Assembly (NCBI RefSeq): GCF_022815605.1
Contig: NZ_JALGRP010000001.1
Coordinates: 624,686 to 688,685, forward strand
Source of the DNA: Microbacterium sp. VKM Ac-2923
GTDB taxonomy: Bacteria > Actinomycetota > Actinomycetes > Actinomycetales > Microbacteriaceae
Length of the DNA stretch: 64,000 nucleotides
Direction: 5' to 3'
Of the stretch, positions 25,286 through 34,647 are shown in pieces (position 1 is the first letter of the stretch; every line of letters begins with the position of its first letter). The position numbers were made by a program, and so were the translations under genes. The notes beneath the pieces were generated by a model. The model was not told the DNA's origin. It did not search any database and was given only the letters and a program-made list of their open reading frames with translations.

Positions 25286-27190
25286 ATGGCTCTCGCCGAC
25301 ATCTTCAGCACCCGCGCCGACCGCTCGTCGGCCTCCGCCCCGCGCACCGCTGCGCCGGCCCGTGCCGCCCGCCCCGGTCACGGCGTCCGCCCCGCCGTCG
25401 AGGGCCCGGGGCTCGCCGCGCTCACCGCCTGGGTCGACCAGGTCGCCGCCCTCACGCAGCCCGACCACATCCACTGGGTCGACGGCTCGCCCGCCGAGCA
25501 CGACGCGCTGCTGCGCGAGATGGTCGACGAGGGCAAGCTCATCAAGCTCAACCCCGAGTGGCGCCCCGGTTCGTACCTGGCCCGTTCGCACCCCGGCGAC
25601 GTCGCCCGCCTCGAGTCGCGCACCTACATCGCCTCCGAGAGCGAAGAGGATGCCGGCCCCACCAACAACTGGATCGCTCCGGCCGAGATCCGCGAGACGC
25701 TGAACGGCGTCTTCGAGGGCTCGATGCGCGGGCGCACGATGTACGTCGTCCCCTTCTCGATGGGCGCGGTCGGCGGTCCCCTCAGCCACATCGGCGTGCA
25801 GATCACCGACAGCGCTTACGCCGTGGCATCCATCGGTGTCATGACGCGCGTCGGAACCGCGGTGCTCGAGCAGGTCGCGACGGGCGCTCCGTGGGTCAAG
25901 ACGGTCCACTCGGTCGGTGCACCGCTCGCTCCGGGCGAAGCCGACGTGACCTGGCCGTGCAACGACGAGAAGTACATCGTCCACTTCCCCGACACTCTCG
26001 AGGTCTGGTCGTTCGGCTCGGGATACGGCGGCAACGCGATCCTGGCCAAGAAGTGCTTCGCGCTGCGCATCGCCTCGGTCATCGGCCGCGACGAGGGATG
26101 GCTCGCCGAGCACATGCTGCTCATCCGCGTGATCGACCCGAAGGGCAAGGCCTACCACGTGGCCGCCGCCTTCCCGTCGGCGTGCGGCAAGACGAACCTC
26201 GCGATGCTGCGCCCCACCATCCCCGGCTGGCGGGTCGAGACCCTCGGCGACGACATCACCTGGATCCGTCCCGGCGAGGACGGACGTCTGTGGGCCGTCA
26301 ACCCCGAGGCCGGATTCTTCGGTGTCGCACCGGGTACCGGCGAGTCGACCAACGTCACCGCGATCGAGACCCTGTGGGGCAACACGATCTTCACCAACGT
26401 GGCACTGCGCCCCGACGGCGACGTGTGGTGGGAGGGGCTGACCGACGAGGCGCCCCCGCACCTGACCGACTGGGAGGGCAACCCGTGGACGCCCGCGTCG
26501 GGTCGCCCCGCCGCGCACCCCAACTCGCGATTCACCGTCGGTGCCGCGCAGTGCCCGCAGATCGCCGCGGACTGGGAGGCACCCGAGGGCGTGCCGCTCG
26601 ACGTCATCCTGTTCGGTGGTCGTCGTGCGACGAACGTTCCGCTCGTCGTCGAGGCCACCGATTGGTCGCACGGGGTCTTCATCGGTTCGACGGTGTCGTC
26701 CGAGAAGACGGCGGCGCAAGAAGGCACCGTCGGCGAGCTGCGTCGCGATCCCTTCGCCATGCTGCCCTTCTGCGGCTACAACATGGGCGACTACTTCGGC
26801 CACTGGCTGAAGGTCGGCCAGAAGCTCCGCTTCGACCGGGCGCCGCGCATCTTCCAGGTCAACTGGTTCCGCAAGGGTGACGACGGCCGCTTCCTCTGGC
26901 CCGGATTCGGCGACAACGCCCGCGTCATCGACTGGATCATCCGCCGTGTCGACGGTCAGGTCGACGCGGTGGAGAGCCCCATCGGTCGTCTGCCGAAGAT
27001 CGAGGACCTCGATCTCTCGGGTCTCGACCTCCCGGATGCCGATCTCGCGGAGCTCTTCTCGATCGACGCCCGCTCGTGGCTGGCGGAGGCCGACCTCACC
27101 GAGGAGTTCTACGACACCTTCGGGTCACACCTCCCGGCAGCGCTGCGCGCCGAGCTCGCGTCTCTCCGGTACCGCCTGCAGCGGTCCTGA
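25286..27190 (+). CDS. pckG: Phosphoenolpyruvate carboxykinase (GTP)
   Basis: Converts oxaloacetate and GTP to PEP, the first step of gluconeogenesis from C4 acids. The 634-residue protein is typical of the GTP class: the nucleotide P-loop [12 protein letters not shown] with the reactive cysteine, [21 protein letters not shown] and the guanine-site region [14 protein letters not shown]. An ATG at 25286 follows GAGGAGAACGAC; an upstream in-frame start adds 22 unlikely residues. Divergent from the ramB-like regulator. Two hairpins follow, the second a strong terminator. Confidence 0.97.
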   Translation: MALADIFSTRADRSSASAPRTAAPARAARPGHGVRPAVEGPGLAALTAWVDQVAALTQPDHIHWVDGSPAEHDALLREMVDEGKLIKLNPEWRPGSYLARSHPGDVARLESRTYIASESEEDAGPTNNWIAPAEIRETLNGVFEGSMRGRTMYVVPFSMGAVGGPLSHIGVQITDSAYAVASIGVMTRVGTAVLEQVATGAPWVKTVHSVGAPLAPGEADVTWPCNDEKYIVHFPDTLEVWSFGSGYGGNAILAKKCFALRIASVIGRDEGWLAEHMLLIRVIDPKGKAYHVAAAFPSACGKTNLAMLRPTIPGWRVETLGDDITWIRPGEDGRLWAVNPEAGFFGVAPGTGESTNVTAIETLWGNTIFTNVALRPDGDVWWEGLTDEAPPHLTDWEGNPWTPASGRPAAHPNSRFTVGAAQCPQIAADWEAPEGVPLDVILFGGRRATNVPLVVEATDWSHGVFIGSTVSSEKTAAQEGTVGELRRDPFAMLPFCGYNMGDYFGHWLKVGQKLRFDRAPRIFQVNWFRKGDDGRFLWPGFGDNARVIDWIIRRVDGQVDAVESPIGRLPKIEDLDLSGLDLPDADLAELFSIDARSWLAEADLTEEFYDTFGSHLPAALRAELASLRYRLQRS

Positions 27191-27224
27191 ATCGGCCGGC
27201 CCCGCCGGCATCCTGCTCTCGTCC

Positions 27225-27302
27225 CGCCCCGCCGTTTCGCGCGGCGGGGCGAGCGTCAGACACGACGCCCCTCCCGTTCTTGGCGCGCGGGAGGGGCGTC
27301 GT
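27225..27302. terminator. Hairpins after pckG
   Basis: First hairpin: 10-bp stem 27225-27234 with 27242-27251. Second and stronger: 14-bp perfect stem 27262-27275 with 27289-27302 around a 13-nt loop. Together they probably end pckG transcripts. The remaining spacer up to 27517 is GC-rich and shows no gene. Confidence 0.75.
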
Positions 27303-27517
27303 CGCGTCCTCGCGCGGCTCGCCGGGCGGGCGCGTCGTCCTGGCCGCGCCCGGCCTGCTGAGCGCGGCGCCGCCGGGGCGGTCTGCCGCGAGATCGCATG
27401 TCGCCGACAAGTCGGTTGCTGGCTGCCGCCGATATCTCGACGGAACGCCGTCTCGCGTTCTCCACGGTCGCGCGCAACGACCCGGTTGGCGCGCGGCGCG
27501 CGGCGCACCGCCCGGCC

Positions 27518-29398
27518 TCACACGAGCAGCTGGTGCTTCGCCAGATCGCGGTACAGGGGAGTGGATGCCACCAGCTCGCTGTGCGTGCCCTGGCCGACGA
27601 CCCGGCCGTGATCGAGCACCACGATGAGATCGCTGTCGACGACGGTCGACAGGCGGTGGGCGATGACGAGCAGCGTCCGGTCGGCGGCGACGGCGTCGAT
27701 GGCCTCGCGCATGCGCTGCTCGTTGACACCGTCGAGCGACGAGGTCGACTCGTCGAGCAGCAGCACAGGGGGAGCGGCCAGCAGGGCTCGCGCGATCGCG
27801 AGGCGTTGACGCTCGCCGCCCGACAGCATGACGCCGTCCTCTCCCACGGGGGCGTCGACGCCGAGGGGGTTGCGCGCCAGCACGTCGCCCAGGTTGACGG
27901 CGCGCAGCACCCGCTCGCAGTCGGCGTCGGTGGCCTCGGGGGAGGCGAGCCGCAGGTTGTCGGCGATGGTCCCGGCCAGCGTCGGGGCGTCCTGCTCGAC
28001 GTATCCGAAACGCGCGCGCAGGTCGTCGCGGGCGAGTTCGCGCGCGTCGACGCCGTCGACGAGGATGGCACCGGCGGTGGGGTCGTAGAAGCGCTCGACC
28101 AGCGAGAGGATCGTGCTCTTGCCCGCGCCCGAGGGACCGACCAGCGCGACGCGTGCTCCGTGCGGCACGGTGAACGACACCCCGCGCAGCACCTCGCCGT
28201 CGGATTCGTGCGCCTCCGCGACGGTCTCGTCGGCGGCCCGCTCGAGGTGCGCCTGTTCGAGCACCGCGCGAGCCTCTTTCGCGGCGGCCTCGCGAGCTTT
28301 GACGACGTGGTCGGGGTAGCGGAAGCGCACGTCGCGGAACTCGAGGGTCGCCGCCCCCGTGACGGCCGACGCCGGGCCTCGGTGGTCGCCGTCGTCCTCG
28401 AGGGGCAGATCGAGCACCTCCTGGATGCGTCCGAGGGCCCCGAGGGCCTGGTTGACCGAGGTGATCGCACCGATTGCCGAGGCCAGGGGCTGCACCAGGA
28501 GGAAGAGGAAGATCACGAACGTCACGAGCGACGCCACGTCGATCGCCCCGGATGCCACCCGGAATCCGCCGACGCCGAGCACGACCAGCAGCGACACCTG
28601 CAGGGCGATGCCGGCGACCGGCACGATGAGCGCCGACACTTTGGCGATGCGCACTCCGGCCGCGTAGGCGGCGGTAGCGTTCTCGGTGACGGCGGCGACC
28701 TCGCGCTCGGTCGCCCCCGAGGCGCGGATCGTGCGGATGGAGCCCACGGCCCGCTCCACGCCCGAGGCCAGCTCGCCGACCTTGGCCTGCTGGTCGGCGG
28801 AAGCGGTGCGGATGCGGGTGCTCAGCAGCACGACCACCGCGACCGAGGCGCCGACGACCACGACGATCAGTCCCAGCAGCAGCGGGTCGATGAACGCCAT
28901 CGCGATGACCGCGCCGACGAGGATGAGCGCGTTGCCCACGGCATCCGCGAGCCCCTGGGTGAGCACGGCGTACAGCAGCGTCGTGTCGGTGCCCACGCGC
29001 GAAACGAGGTCGCCCGTGCGCCGCGCGTCGAATTCGCTGATCGGCAACCGGAGGATCCGCGCGATGAGCCGGCGTCGACTGGAGTAGACCACGGCGGTGC
29101 CGGTGCGCTGCAGCAGATAGTGCTGATAGCCCGAGATGAGCGAGGACAGCACGACGAAGCCGACGAGCAGCCACACGAGCGCACCGAGCGGCACGGTGTT
29201 CTGCACGCGCGTGATGACCTCGCCCACGAGCAGCGGTTGCACGAGCGTCGCGCCCGCCCCGAGAAGGCTCAGCACCGCGACGACGACGAGCGTCCGCTTG
29301 TGCTCGAGCAGGAAGGGCAGCAGCTGTCGGAACGACGCGCGCGGGCCCTCGGGCACGCGGCGGCCGCGCCGACCGCGCGCGGGAGCGGGAACGGACAT
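27518..29398 (-). CDS. ABC exporter, half-transporter with fused ATPase
   Basis: A 626-residue type IV ABC transporter: six TM segments (about residues 28-300) followed by a nucleotide-binding domain with Walker A GPSGAGKST, signature LSGGERQRLAIARALL, Walker B VLLLDEST and switch IAHRLST. A charged helical insert of about 34 residues (KAREAAAKEARAVLEQAH onward) lies between the A-loop tyrosine (RFRYPD) and the strand before Walker A, where relatives have only a few residues. Probably works as a homodimer exporting a lipid, drug or peptide; substrate unknown. The start ATG has GAGGTGAGC upstream. Confidence 0.9.
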   Translation of the reverse strand: MSVPAPARGRRGRRVPEGPRASFRQLLPFLLEHKRTLVVVAVLSLLGAGATLVQPLLVGEVITRVQNTVPLGALVWLLVGFVVLSSLISGYQHYLLQRTGTAVVYSSRRRLIARILRLPISEFDARRTGDLVSRVGTDTTLLYAVLTQGLADAVGNALILVGAVIAMAFIDPLLLGLIVVVVGASVAVVVLLSTRIRTASADQQAKVGELASGVERAVGSIRTIRASGATEREVAAVTENATAAYAAGVRIAKVSALIVPVAGIALQVSLLVVLGVGGFRVASGAIDVASLVTFVIFLFLLVQPLASAIGAITSVNQALGALGRIQEVLDLPLEDDGDHRGPASAVTGAATLEFRDVRFRYPDHVVKAREAAAKEARAVLEQAHLERAADETVAEAHESDGEVLRGVSFTVPHGARVALVGPSGAGKSTILSLVERFYDPTAGAILVDGVDARELARDDLRARFGYVEQDAPTLAGTIADNLRLASPEATDADCERVLRAVNLGDVLARNPLGVDAPVGEDGVMLSGGERQRLAIARALLAAPPVLLLDESTSSLDGVNEQRMREAIDAVAADRTLLVIAHRLSTVVDSDLIVVLDHGRVVGQGTHSELVASTPLYRDLAKHQLLV

Positions 29399-29494
29399 GC
29401 TCACCTCGGGAGAAGAAATGGGGGTCCTTCGACCGTACCTCCCGTCACCGACATCGACGGTCGGTCGTCCGGCCCCGAATCGCGCTGCGCACGG

Positions 29495-29574
29495 CACAAC
29501 GCAGGACTTTCTGATCCGCCCGTCGGGATCGACGGCCCCTCGCACCGCTTCCACGGTGGATCTCCTGCGTTGTG
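29495..29574. repeat. Dispersed palindrome with CACAACGCAGGA arms, copy 2
   Basis: Arms 29495-29506 and 29563-29574 are perfect 12-nt reverse complements, 56 nt apart, nearly the same geometry as the copy at 23543-23627. The inner sequences of the two copies are unrelated. The surrounding spacer (29399-29792) contains no gene that I can support. Confidence 0.75.
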
Positions 29575-29737
29575 TTTCGCGCGGTCCGGGGACCGGCTAC
29601 GGCCTGCCCGCGTCGGTAGCGGGGCGCGGACCGTGACGGCCATGCCCGCCCCGCCCCCGGCCGTCGCCGGTCGCAGCGCGTCCGAATGCCCGGGACGCAC
29701 GGGCCACGGCCCTTGCGTCGTCGGCCAGGCGGGAACG

Positions 29738-29773
29738 ACGGATGCCACGAGGCCCAGGCCCCGTGGCATCCGT
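29738..29773 (-). terminator. Terminator of the MHS transporter gene
   Basis: A 12-bp perfect stem (29738-29749 with 29762-29773) and 12-nt loop located 20 nt beyond the stop of the minus-strand MFS gene. It again uses GGATGCC/GGCATCC in the stem. Confidence 0.7.
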
Positions 29774-29792
29774 TGCTCCGTGGAGGACGGCG

Positions 29793-31244
29793 TTACGGCG
29801 CGGTCGCTCCGGCGGCGATGTTGTCGTCGTAGTCGACGTCCTTCGTCTCGGGCGAGAGCACGAGCGCGATGAGGGTGAGCACCCCCATCGCCGACAGGTA
29901 CACGCCGACCAGCCACGGGTTGCCGTCCCCGGTCGCCCACAGGGCCACGGCGACGATGGGCGCCAGGGCGGCGCCGAGGATCGACGACACGTTGTACGAG
30001 ATGGCCGACCCGGTGTACCGCACGTTCGTCGGGAACAATTCGGGCAGCACGGCACCCATGGGACCGAACGTGGTGCCCATCAGCAGGAATCCGAACACCA
30101 GGAACGCCTGCACCAGAGCACCGGTGAACTTCGGGTCGGCCTGCGGCAGCAGGAAGATCGAGAACGTCAGGCCGAACACGATGATCGCGAGGGTCACGCC
30201 GATCAACAGACGTTTGCGGCCGATCGCGTCGGCGACCGGGCCGGACAGCATCGTGAAGACGCCGAAGAACACCACACCGATGATCTGCATGATGACGAAG
30301 TCCGTGTAGCCGAAGCCGAGGCCCGGCACGTAGGCGGCGGCGTCGAACGGGGTGCCGGCCTTCTCGGCGGCCGCCGCGGCGCCCTCGAGGGTGGCCTTGG
30401 TGCCGTACGACAGGGTGAAGCTGGTCATCAGGTAGAACAGCACGTAGGTCGCCAGCATGATGAACGTGCCGAGGATCAGCTGCTTCCAGTTGCCGCGCAG
30501 GGCCGCGCCGAGCGGGAACTTCTTGATCGCGCCGGTCTTCTCGGCCTTCGAGAACGACTCGCTCTCGACGAGCTTGAGACGCACGTACAGCCCGACGATG
30601 ACCATCAGGGCCGAGAACAGGAACGGCACGCGCCAGCCCCACGCGAGGAACTCCGCCGAACGCTGAGCGGTGCCGTCGGGGTGCGGCAGCGCGAAGTTGA
30701 TCACGAGGAACACCGTGTTGGCGATGATGAAGCCGATCGGGGCGCCCAGCTGCGGGAACGTGCCGAACAGGGCGCGCTTGCCCTTCGGGGCGTTCTCGGT
30801 GGCCACGAGGGCCGCCCCCGACCACTCGCCCCCGAGCGCGAAGCCCTGTGCCAGACGCATGACGAGCAGCAGGATCGACGCCCAGACGCCGATCTCGTTG
30901 AAGGTGGGCAGGCATCCGATGAGGAAGGTCGCGACGCCCATCACGAGGAGGGATGCCACGAGCGTGGCCTTGCGGCCGAACCGGTCGCCGAAGTGGCCGA
31001 AGACCACGGCGCCGAGCGGGCGCGCGACCATGGCGGCGCCGAAGACGCTGAACGACAGCAGGAGCGACGTCGTGTCGTTGCCGGTGGGGAAGAAGAGGAC
31101 CGGGAACACGAGAACCGCGGCGGTGGCGTAGACGTAGAAGTCGTAGAACTCGATGGTCGTTCCGACCAGGCTCGCGGTGATGACACGCGAACGTGGGTTG
31201 GCCGGAGCGGCGGTCGAGCGGGTGGTGGAGGTGGAGGAGGTCAT
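29793..31244 (-). CDS. MFS transporter, MHS family (second)
   Basis: A 483-residue, 12-TM proton symporter of the MHS group: EFYDFYVYATAAVL in TM1, GHFGDRFGRKATLV in the TM2-3 loop, QGFALGGEWSGAALVATENAP and LPELFPTNVRYTGSAISYN. A longer loop of about 30 residues (TLEGAAAAAEKAG...) lies before TM8. The C-terminus ends in an acidic tail (ETKDVDYDD). Substrate is probably a carboxylic acid; no catabolic partner is adjacent. The ATG at 31244 is chosen; the in-frame upstream extension is Pro/Arg-rich and not family-like. Confidence 0.88.
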   Translation of the reverse strand: MTSSTSTTRSTAAPANPRSRVITASLVGTTIEFYDFYVYATAAVLVFPVLFFPTGNDTTSLLLSFSVFGAAMVARPLGAVVFGHFGDRFGRKATLVASLLVMGVATFLIGCLPTFNEIGVWASILLLVMRLAQGFALGGEWSGAALVATENAPKGKRALFGTFPQLGAPIGFIIANTVFLVINFALPHPDGTAQRSAEFLAWGWRVPFLFSALMVIVGLYVRLKLVESESFSKAEKTGAIKKFPLGAALRGNWKQLILGTFIMLATYVLFYLMTSFTLSYGTKATLEGAAAAAEKAGTPFDAAAYVPGLGFGYTDFVIMQIIGVVFFGVFTMLSGPVADAIGRKRLLIGVTLAIIVFGLTFSIFLLPQADPKFTGALVQAFLVFGFLLMGTTFGPMGAVLPELFPTNVRYTGSAISYNVSSILGAALAPIVAVALWATGDGNPWLVGVYLSAMGVLTLIALVLSPETKDVDYDDNIAAGATAP

Positions 31245-31419
31245 GATCGCCTGACGAGAGGGTCGAACGGTCGCGTCCGGGGTGGGATGCGGCGGTGTCG
31301 CACCGCCATCACGGGGGTGGTGGCGAGGGCGGGCACGAGAGATCACCGGGACGTCCCCGCGTCAGGGACGTCAGACCCTCCAGTCTATGCGTTCGCTGAG
31401 CGGGCGATCCCGGCTGGGG

Positions 31420-31773
31420 TCAGCGCCAGATGACCGCGAGTCCCGCGTTGAGCAGAGTCAGGATGCCGACGGGCCAGAACAGCGCCGGCGAAAGCGAACC
31501 GGTGCGCTTCTGACGCGCGGAGCCGATGCCGAGCAGGGCGCCGATCACGAGCAGCACGACGAGCTTGATGCCGACCTTGGCGTAGTTGAGATCGTGATCG
31601 AGTCCCCACGGCGCTGACAGGATCAGACCGGTGAGCAGCGAGATGCCCAGCGCGTTGTTCATCAACGGCGTCACGTGCACTCGCCGCGCGACGGCCTCGA
31701 CCACCCATGCGCCAAAGAGCACGGCGAAGCCGACGAGATGCACGAGGACGACGACGTTGCGCAGGGTCTCCAT
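31420..31773 (-). CDS. Hypothetical four-TM membrane protein
   Basis: A 117-residue protein with four predicted TM segments (about residues 4-26, 39-54, 66-83 and 95-114) and short loops. Conserved-looking features are an early HLVGFAVLFGAW helix and a KVGIKLVVLLVIG helix, similar to small haem-less membrane proteins often annotated only as hypothetical. The ATG stands exactly 6 nt after TACCCT (31780-31785), indicating a leaderless transcript. Its upstream region is a 455-bp repeat array. Confidence 0.75.
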   Translation of the reverse strand: METLRNVVVLVHLVGFAVLFGAWVVEAVARRVHVTPLMNNALGISLLTGLILSAPWGLDHDLNYAKVGIKLVVLLVIGALLGIGSARQKRTGSLSPALFWPVGILTLLNAGLAVIWR

Positions 31774-31875
31774 ACCGTCAGGGTAGGGATGCCGTGGGCC
31801 CCGTCGCCAGCAAGGCGCACCTCAGTCTCGCGTCGCGCTGCCCGCGTGCCGCCGAAGTCCGGACCGAGCTGAGTG

Positions 31876-32010
31876 TGTGCACCGGGGGGCGACCCCCAGC
31901 GGGGGCGCAGCCCGGACCGGGGCGTGGAATGTGCACCGGGGCGACGCCCAGCGGGGGGCGCAGCCCGGACCGGGGCATGGGATGTGCACCGGGGCGACCG
32001 CCAATCGCCC
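31876..32010. repeat. 54-bp imperfect repeat, about 2.4 copies
   Basis: Units starting TGTGCACCGGGGCGACCCCCAG-like at 31876, 31930 and 31983 (the last truncated) share most positions. The block is 79% or more G+C by eye and non-coding. It adjoins the 35-bp array and fills the spacer between the small membrane protein gene and ribH. Confidence 0.7.
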
Positions 32011-32025
32011 CGTTGCACATTTTGC

Positions 32026-32200
32026 GCCCCGGAGCAGCGGTCCAGGCACGCGTCCCTTGCGCCCCGGAACAGCGGTCCAGGCACGCGTCCCTCGCGGCCC
32101 GGAGCAGCGGTCCAGGCACGCGTCCCTCGCGCCTCGGAGCAGCGGTCCAGGCACGCGTCCCTCGCGGCCTCGCGGCAGCGGTCCAGGCACGCGTCTTCCG
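32026..32200. repeat. Tandem array, five copies of a 35-bp unit
   Basis: Copies at 32026, 32061, 32096, 32131 and 32166, each exactly 35 bp, with the invariant core CAGCGGTCCAGGCACGCGTC. The sequence just before the ribH stop (32200-32240) carries a related TACGCGTCAGCCGCGC. The unit may therefore have grown from the gene end. There are no spacers, so this is a minisatellite and not a CRISPR array. Confidence 0.9.
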
Positions 32201-32228
32201 CCTCGAGGCCGCAACGCCCCGGTACGCG

Positions 32229-32702
32229 TCAGCCGCGCAGCTCCCGCAGCACGAGGGCGGTGCGGATCGCGGCGTCCGCGGCCTCCTCGCCCTTGTCCTC
32301 CTTCGAGCCCTCGAGCCCGGCGCGATCGAGGCCCTGCTGCTCGTCGTCCAGCGTCAGCACACCGAAGCCGACGGGCTTGCCCGCGTCGAGGGCGACTCGC
32401 GTGAGACCGTCGGTCGCTGCCGACGACACGAACTCGAAGTGCGGCGTCCCGCCCCGGATGATCACGCCGAGGGCGACGACGGCATCCGCCCCGCCGTCGA
32501 ATGCGGCACGCGCCGCGACGGGCAGCTCGAACGAGCCCGGAACCCGCACGACGCGGTAGGTGGCTCCCGTGGCATCCAGGATCCGCTGGGCGCCCGCGAT
32601 CAGGCCGTCGGTGATCAGCTCGTGCCAGGTGCCGGCGATGACGACGATGTTCAGGTCGGAGGCGTCGACGCCGCCGGTCTCGGGTGCTCCACTGCCGGCC
32701 AT
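32229..32702 (-). CDS. ribH: 6,7-dimethyl-8-ribityllumazine synthase
   Basis: Condenses the RibBA and RibD products to the lumazine precursor of riboflavin; forms icosahedral or pentameric shells. The 157-residue protein is the usual size, with the substrate loops AGTWHELITDG, VPGSFELPVAA, the catalytic histidine in GTPHFEFVS and GFGVLTLDDEQQ. Its ATG shares a base with the ribBA TGA (TGATG), so it is translationally coupled as the last gene of the rib operon. Confidence 0.96.
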   Translation of the reverse strand: MAGSGAPETGGVDASDLNIVVIAGTWHELITDGLIAGAQRILDATGATYRVVRVPGSFELPVAARAAFDGGADAVVALGVIIRGGTPHFEFVSSAATDGLTRVALDAGKPVGFGVLTLDDEQQGLDRAGLEGSKEDKGEEAADAAIRTALVLRELRG

Positions 32703-33970
32703 CAGGCGCTCTCTTCCTTCGTGTGCGCGAGGGCGTCGCGCAGATCGTCCTCGCCGATGATGTGACCCATGCGGTCACGCTTGGTCTCGAGGTACTGGTG
32801 GTTGTTGGGACCGACGCCCACGAGAAGGGGTACCTGCTCGACCACGTCGAGGCCGAGACCGCGCAGCTGCGCGACCTTGTCGGTGTTGTTCGTCAGCAAC
32901 CGCACCTTGTCGACCCCCAGGTCGGCCAGGATGCCGGCGGCGGCGGCGTAGTCGCGCGCGTCGGCGGGCAGGCCCAGGGCCAGGTTGGCATCCACGGTGT
33001 CCAGGCCCCGCTCCTGCAGGTTGTACGCCCGCAGCTTGTTGATGAGGCCGATACCGCGACCCTCGTGTCCGCGCATGTAGATGACGATGCCGCCGTCGCG
33101 GTCGATCGTGTCGAGCGCGGCATCCAGCTGCGGTCCGCACTCGCACTTGAGCGACCCGAAGGCCTCGCCCGTCAGGCACTCGGAGTGCACGCGCACCAGC
33201 GGCGCCGCCTCGGTCAGGTCGCCCGAGACCACGGCGAGGTGGTCGGTGCCGGTGACGCGATCCTTGTACGCGAGGAAGCGGAAGGTGCCGTGCGAGGTCG
33301 GCACATTCGATTCGGCGCGCAGGCTCACACGGCGGCGGGCCGGGACTGCCGCCGGAAGCGGGTCGATCTCGTTCAGGTGGCCGATGAGCTGCTCGATCGT
33401 GATGACCGGGATGCCGTCGCGCTCGCCGAGCTCGAACAGTCCGGGCAGGCGCATCATGCTGCCGTCCTCGGCCACGACCTCGGCGATCGCGCCGACCGGC
33501 TCGAGGCCGGCGAGCCGCATGAGGTCGACGGCGGCCTCGGTGTGGCCCGCGCGCTCGCGCACGCCCCCGTCGACGGCGCGGAGGGGGAGGACGTGCCCCG
33601 GACGGATGAGGCTCGTCGGCGCCGATCCGGGGTCGGCCAGCACGTTGAGGGTGCGGGAGCGGTCGGAGGCGCTGATTCCCGTGCTGACCCCGGTGGCGGC
33701 ATCGACGCTCACCGTGTAGGCCGTACCGCGGGCGTCCTGGTTCACCTCGACCATCGGGGGGAGGTCGAGGCGGTCGGCCCACTCGCCGGGCATGGGCGCG
33801 CAGACGTAGCCGCTCGACCAGCGGACCGTCCAGGCGAGCCACTCGGGGGTGGCGAGCTGCGCCGAGATGATCACGTCGCCCTCGTTCTCGCGGTTCTCGT
33901 CGTCGGCGACCAGGATGGGCCGCCCCTGACGCAGGGCCTCCAGGGCCTCGGGGATGGTGGACAGGCTCAT
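32702..33970 (-). CDS. ribBA: Bifunctional DHBP synthase / GTP cyclohydrolase II
   Basis: The N-terminal half (about residues 1-205) makes 3,4-dihydroxy-2-butanone 4-phosphate: DDENRENEGD and the RAGHTEAAVDL signature. The C-terminal half (about 210-422) opens GTP: VHSECLTGEAFGSLKCECG with the three zinc cysteines, RGHEGRGIGL and LTNNTDK. Total 422 residues, normal for actinobacterial RibBA. The ATG overlaps the ribE stop by 4 nt (ATGA), and the TGA overlaps the ribH start by one base. Confidence 0.97.
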   Translation of the reverse strand: MSLSTIPEALEALRQGRPILVADDENRENEGDVIISAQLATPEWLAWTVRWSSGYVCAPMPGEWADRLDLPPMVEVNQDARGTAYTVSVDAATGVSTGISASDRSRTLNVLADPGSAPTSLIRPGHVLPLRAVDGGVRERAGHTEAAVDLMRLAGLEPVGAIAEVVAEDGSMMRLPGLFELGERDGIPVITIEQLIGHLNEIDPLPAAVPARRRVSLRAESNVPTSHGTFRFLAYKDRVTGTDHLAVVSGDLTEAAPLVRVHSECLTGEAFGSLKCECGPQLDAALDTIDRDGGIVIYMRGHEGRGIGLINKLRAYNLQERGLDTVDANLALGLPADARDYAAAAGILADLGVDKVRLLTNNTDKVAQLRGLGLDVVEQVPLLVGVGPNNHQYLETKRDRMGHIIGEDDLRDALAHTKEESA

Positions 33971-34647
33971 GCGGAGCCCCTCTCGGTCGTTGCGGCCGAG
34001 GCCGCGGGGTTCTCTTCGTTGTCGCCGGACGCGCCGGCGGTCGTGCGGAAGGCGAGCATGCGTTGCACGTGCCGCGCCAGGATGTCGGTTTCGAGGTTGA
34101 CGGCGGTTCCGGCCTCGGCGCGGCCGAGCGTGGTCGCCGCGAGGGTCTCGGGGATCAGCGACACCTCGAGCCACGGCTGCGGGTCGGGGGCCCCGCTGAC
34201 GGCGCTGACGGTGAGCGAGACCCCGTCGATCGCGATCGAGCCCTTGTCGACGACGAGGGGGGCCAGGTGAGCCGGGATGCCGACCCGCACGACGCTCCAC
34301 TGCGCACCCGGCCGCACCTCGCGAACGACCCCCGTGCCGTCGATGTGGCCCTGCACGATGTGTCCGCCGAGGCGGCCGTGCGCCGCCGTGGCCCGCTCGA
34401 GGTTGACGGTGCGTCCCGGGCCGACATCGGCCAGGGTCGACATGTCGAGCGTCTGCTTCATCACGTCGGCGGTGAACCAGTCGTCGCCCTGGTCGACGAC
34501 GGTGAGGCACACGCCACTGACCGAGATGGAGTCGCCATGCCCGGCATCCGACACCGAGAGGGGGGCGCGCAGCGTCAGCCGCACGCCGTCGCCCGACGGC
34601 TGCACGGCGGTGACGGCGCCGATCTCTTCGACGATTCCGGTGAACAT
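33967..34647 (-). CDS. ribE: Riboflavin synthase (alpha subunit)
   Basis: Dismutates two lumazines to riboflavin. Two homologous beta-barrel modules: residues 1-95 (MFTGIVEEIG, VSGVCLTVV, DVMKQTLDMSTL, NLERA) and 96-195 (GHIVQGHIDGTG, SIAIDGVSLTV, TAVNLETD). The 226-residue length includes a short Ala/Glu-rich tail. The ATG shares a base with the ribD stop and its stop overlaps the ribBA start. A decayed copy of part of the first module is found near 40.8-41.0 kb. Confidence 0.96.
   Translation of the reverse strand: MFTGIVEEIGAVTAVQPSGDGVRLTLRAPLSVSDAGHGDSISVSGVCLTVVDQGDDWFTADVMKQTLDMSTLADVGPGRTVNLERATAAHGRLGGHIVQGHIDGTGVVREVRPGAQWSVVRVGIPAHLAPLVVDKGSIAIDGVSLTVSAVSGAPDPQPWLEVSLIPETLAATTLGRAEAGTAVNLETDILARHVQRMLAFRTTAGASGDNEENPAASAATTERGSA

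Noticed and set aside
27096..29174. Long minus-strand reading frame of nearly 700 codons overlapping the ABC exporter
   Set aside because: Arg/Gly/Ala-rich shadow in another frame of the real gene; no family motifs. Many similar shadows exist because of the high GC content.
29793..31244. Pairing the second MHS transporter with the ABC exporter as one functional unit
   Set aside because: Separated by a terminator and a 394-bp repeat-bearing spacer, with unrelated predicted roles.
32026..32200. CRISPR-like direct repeats
   Set aside because: The 35-bp units are contiguous with no unique spacers and no cas genes nearby; it is a minisatellite.
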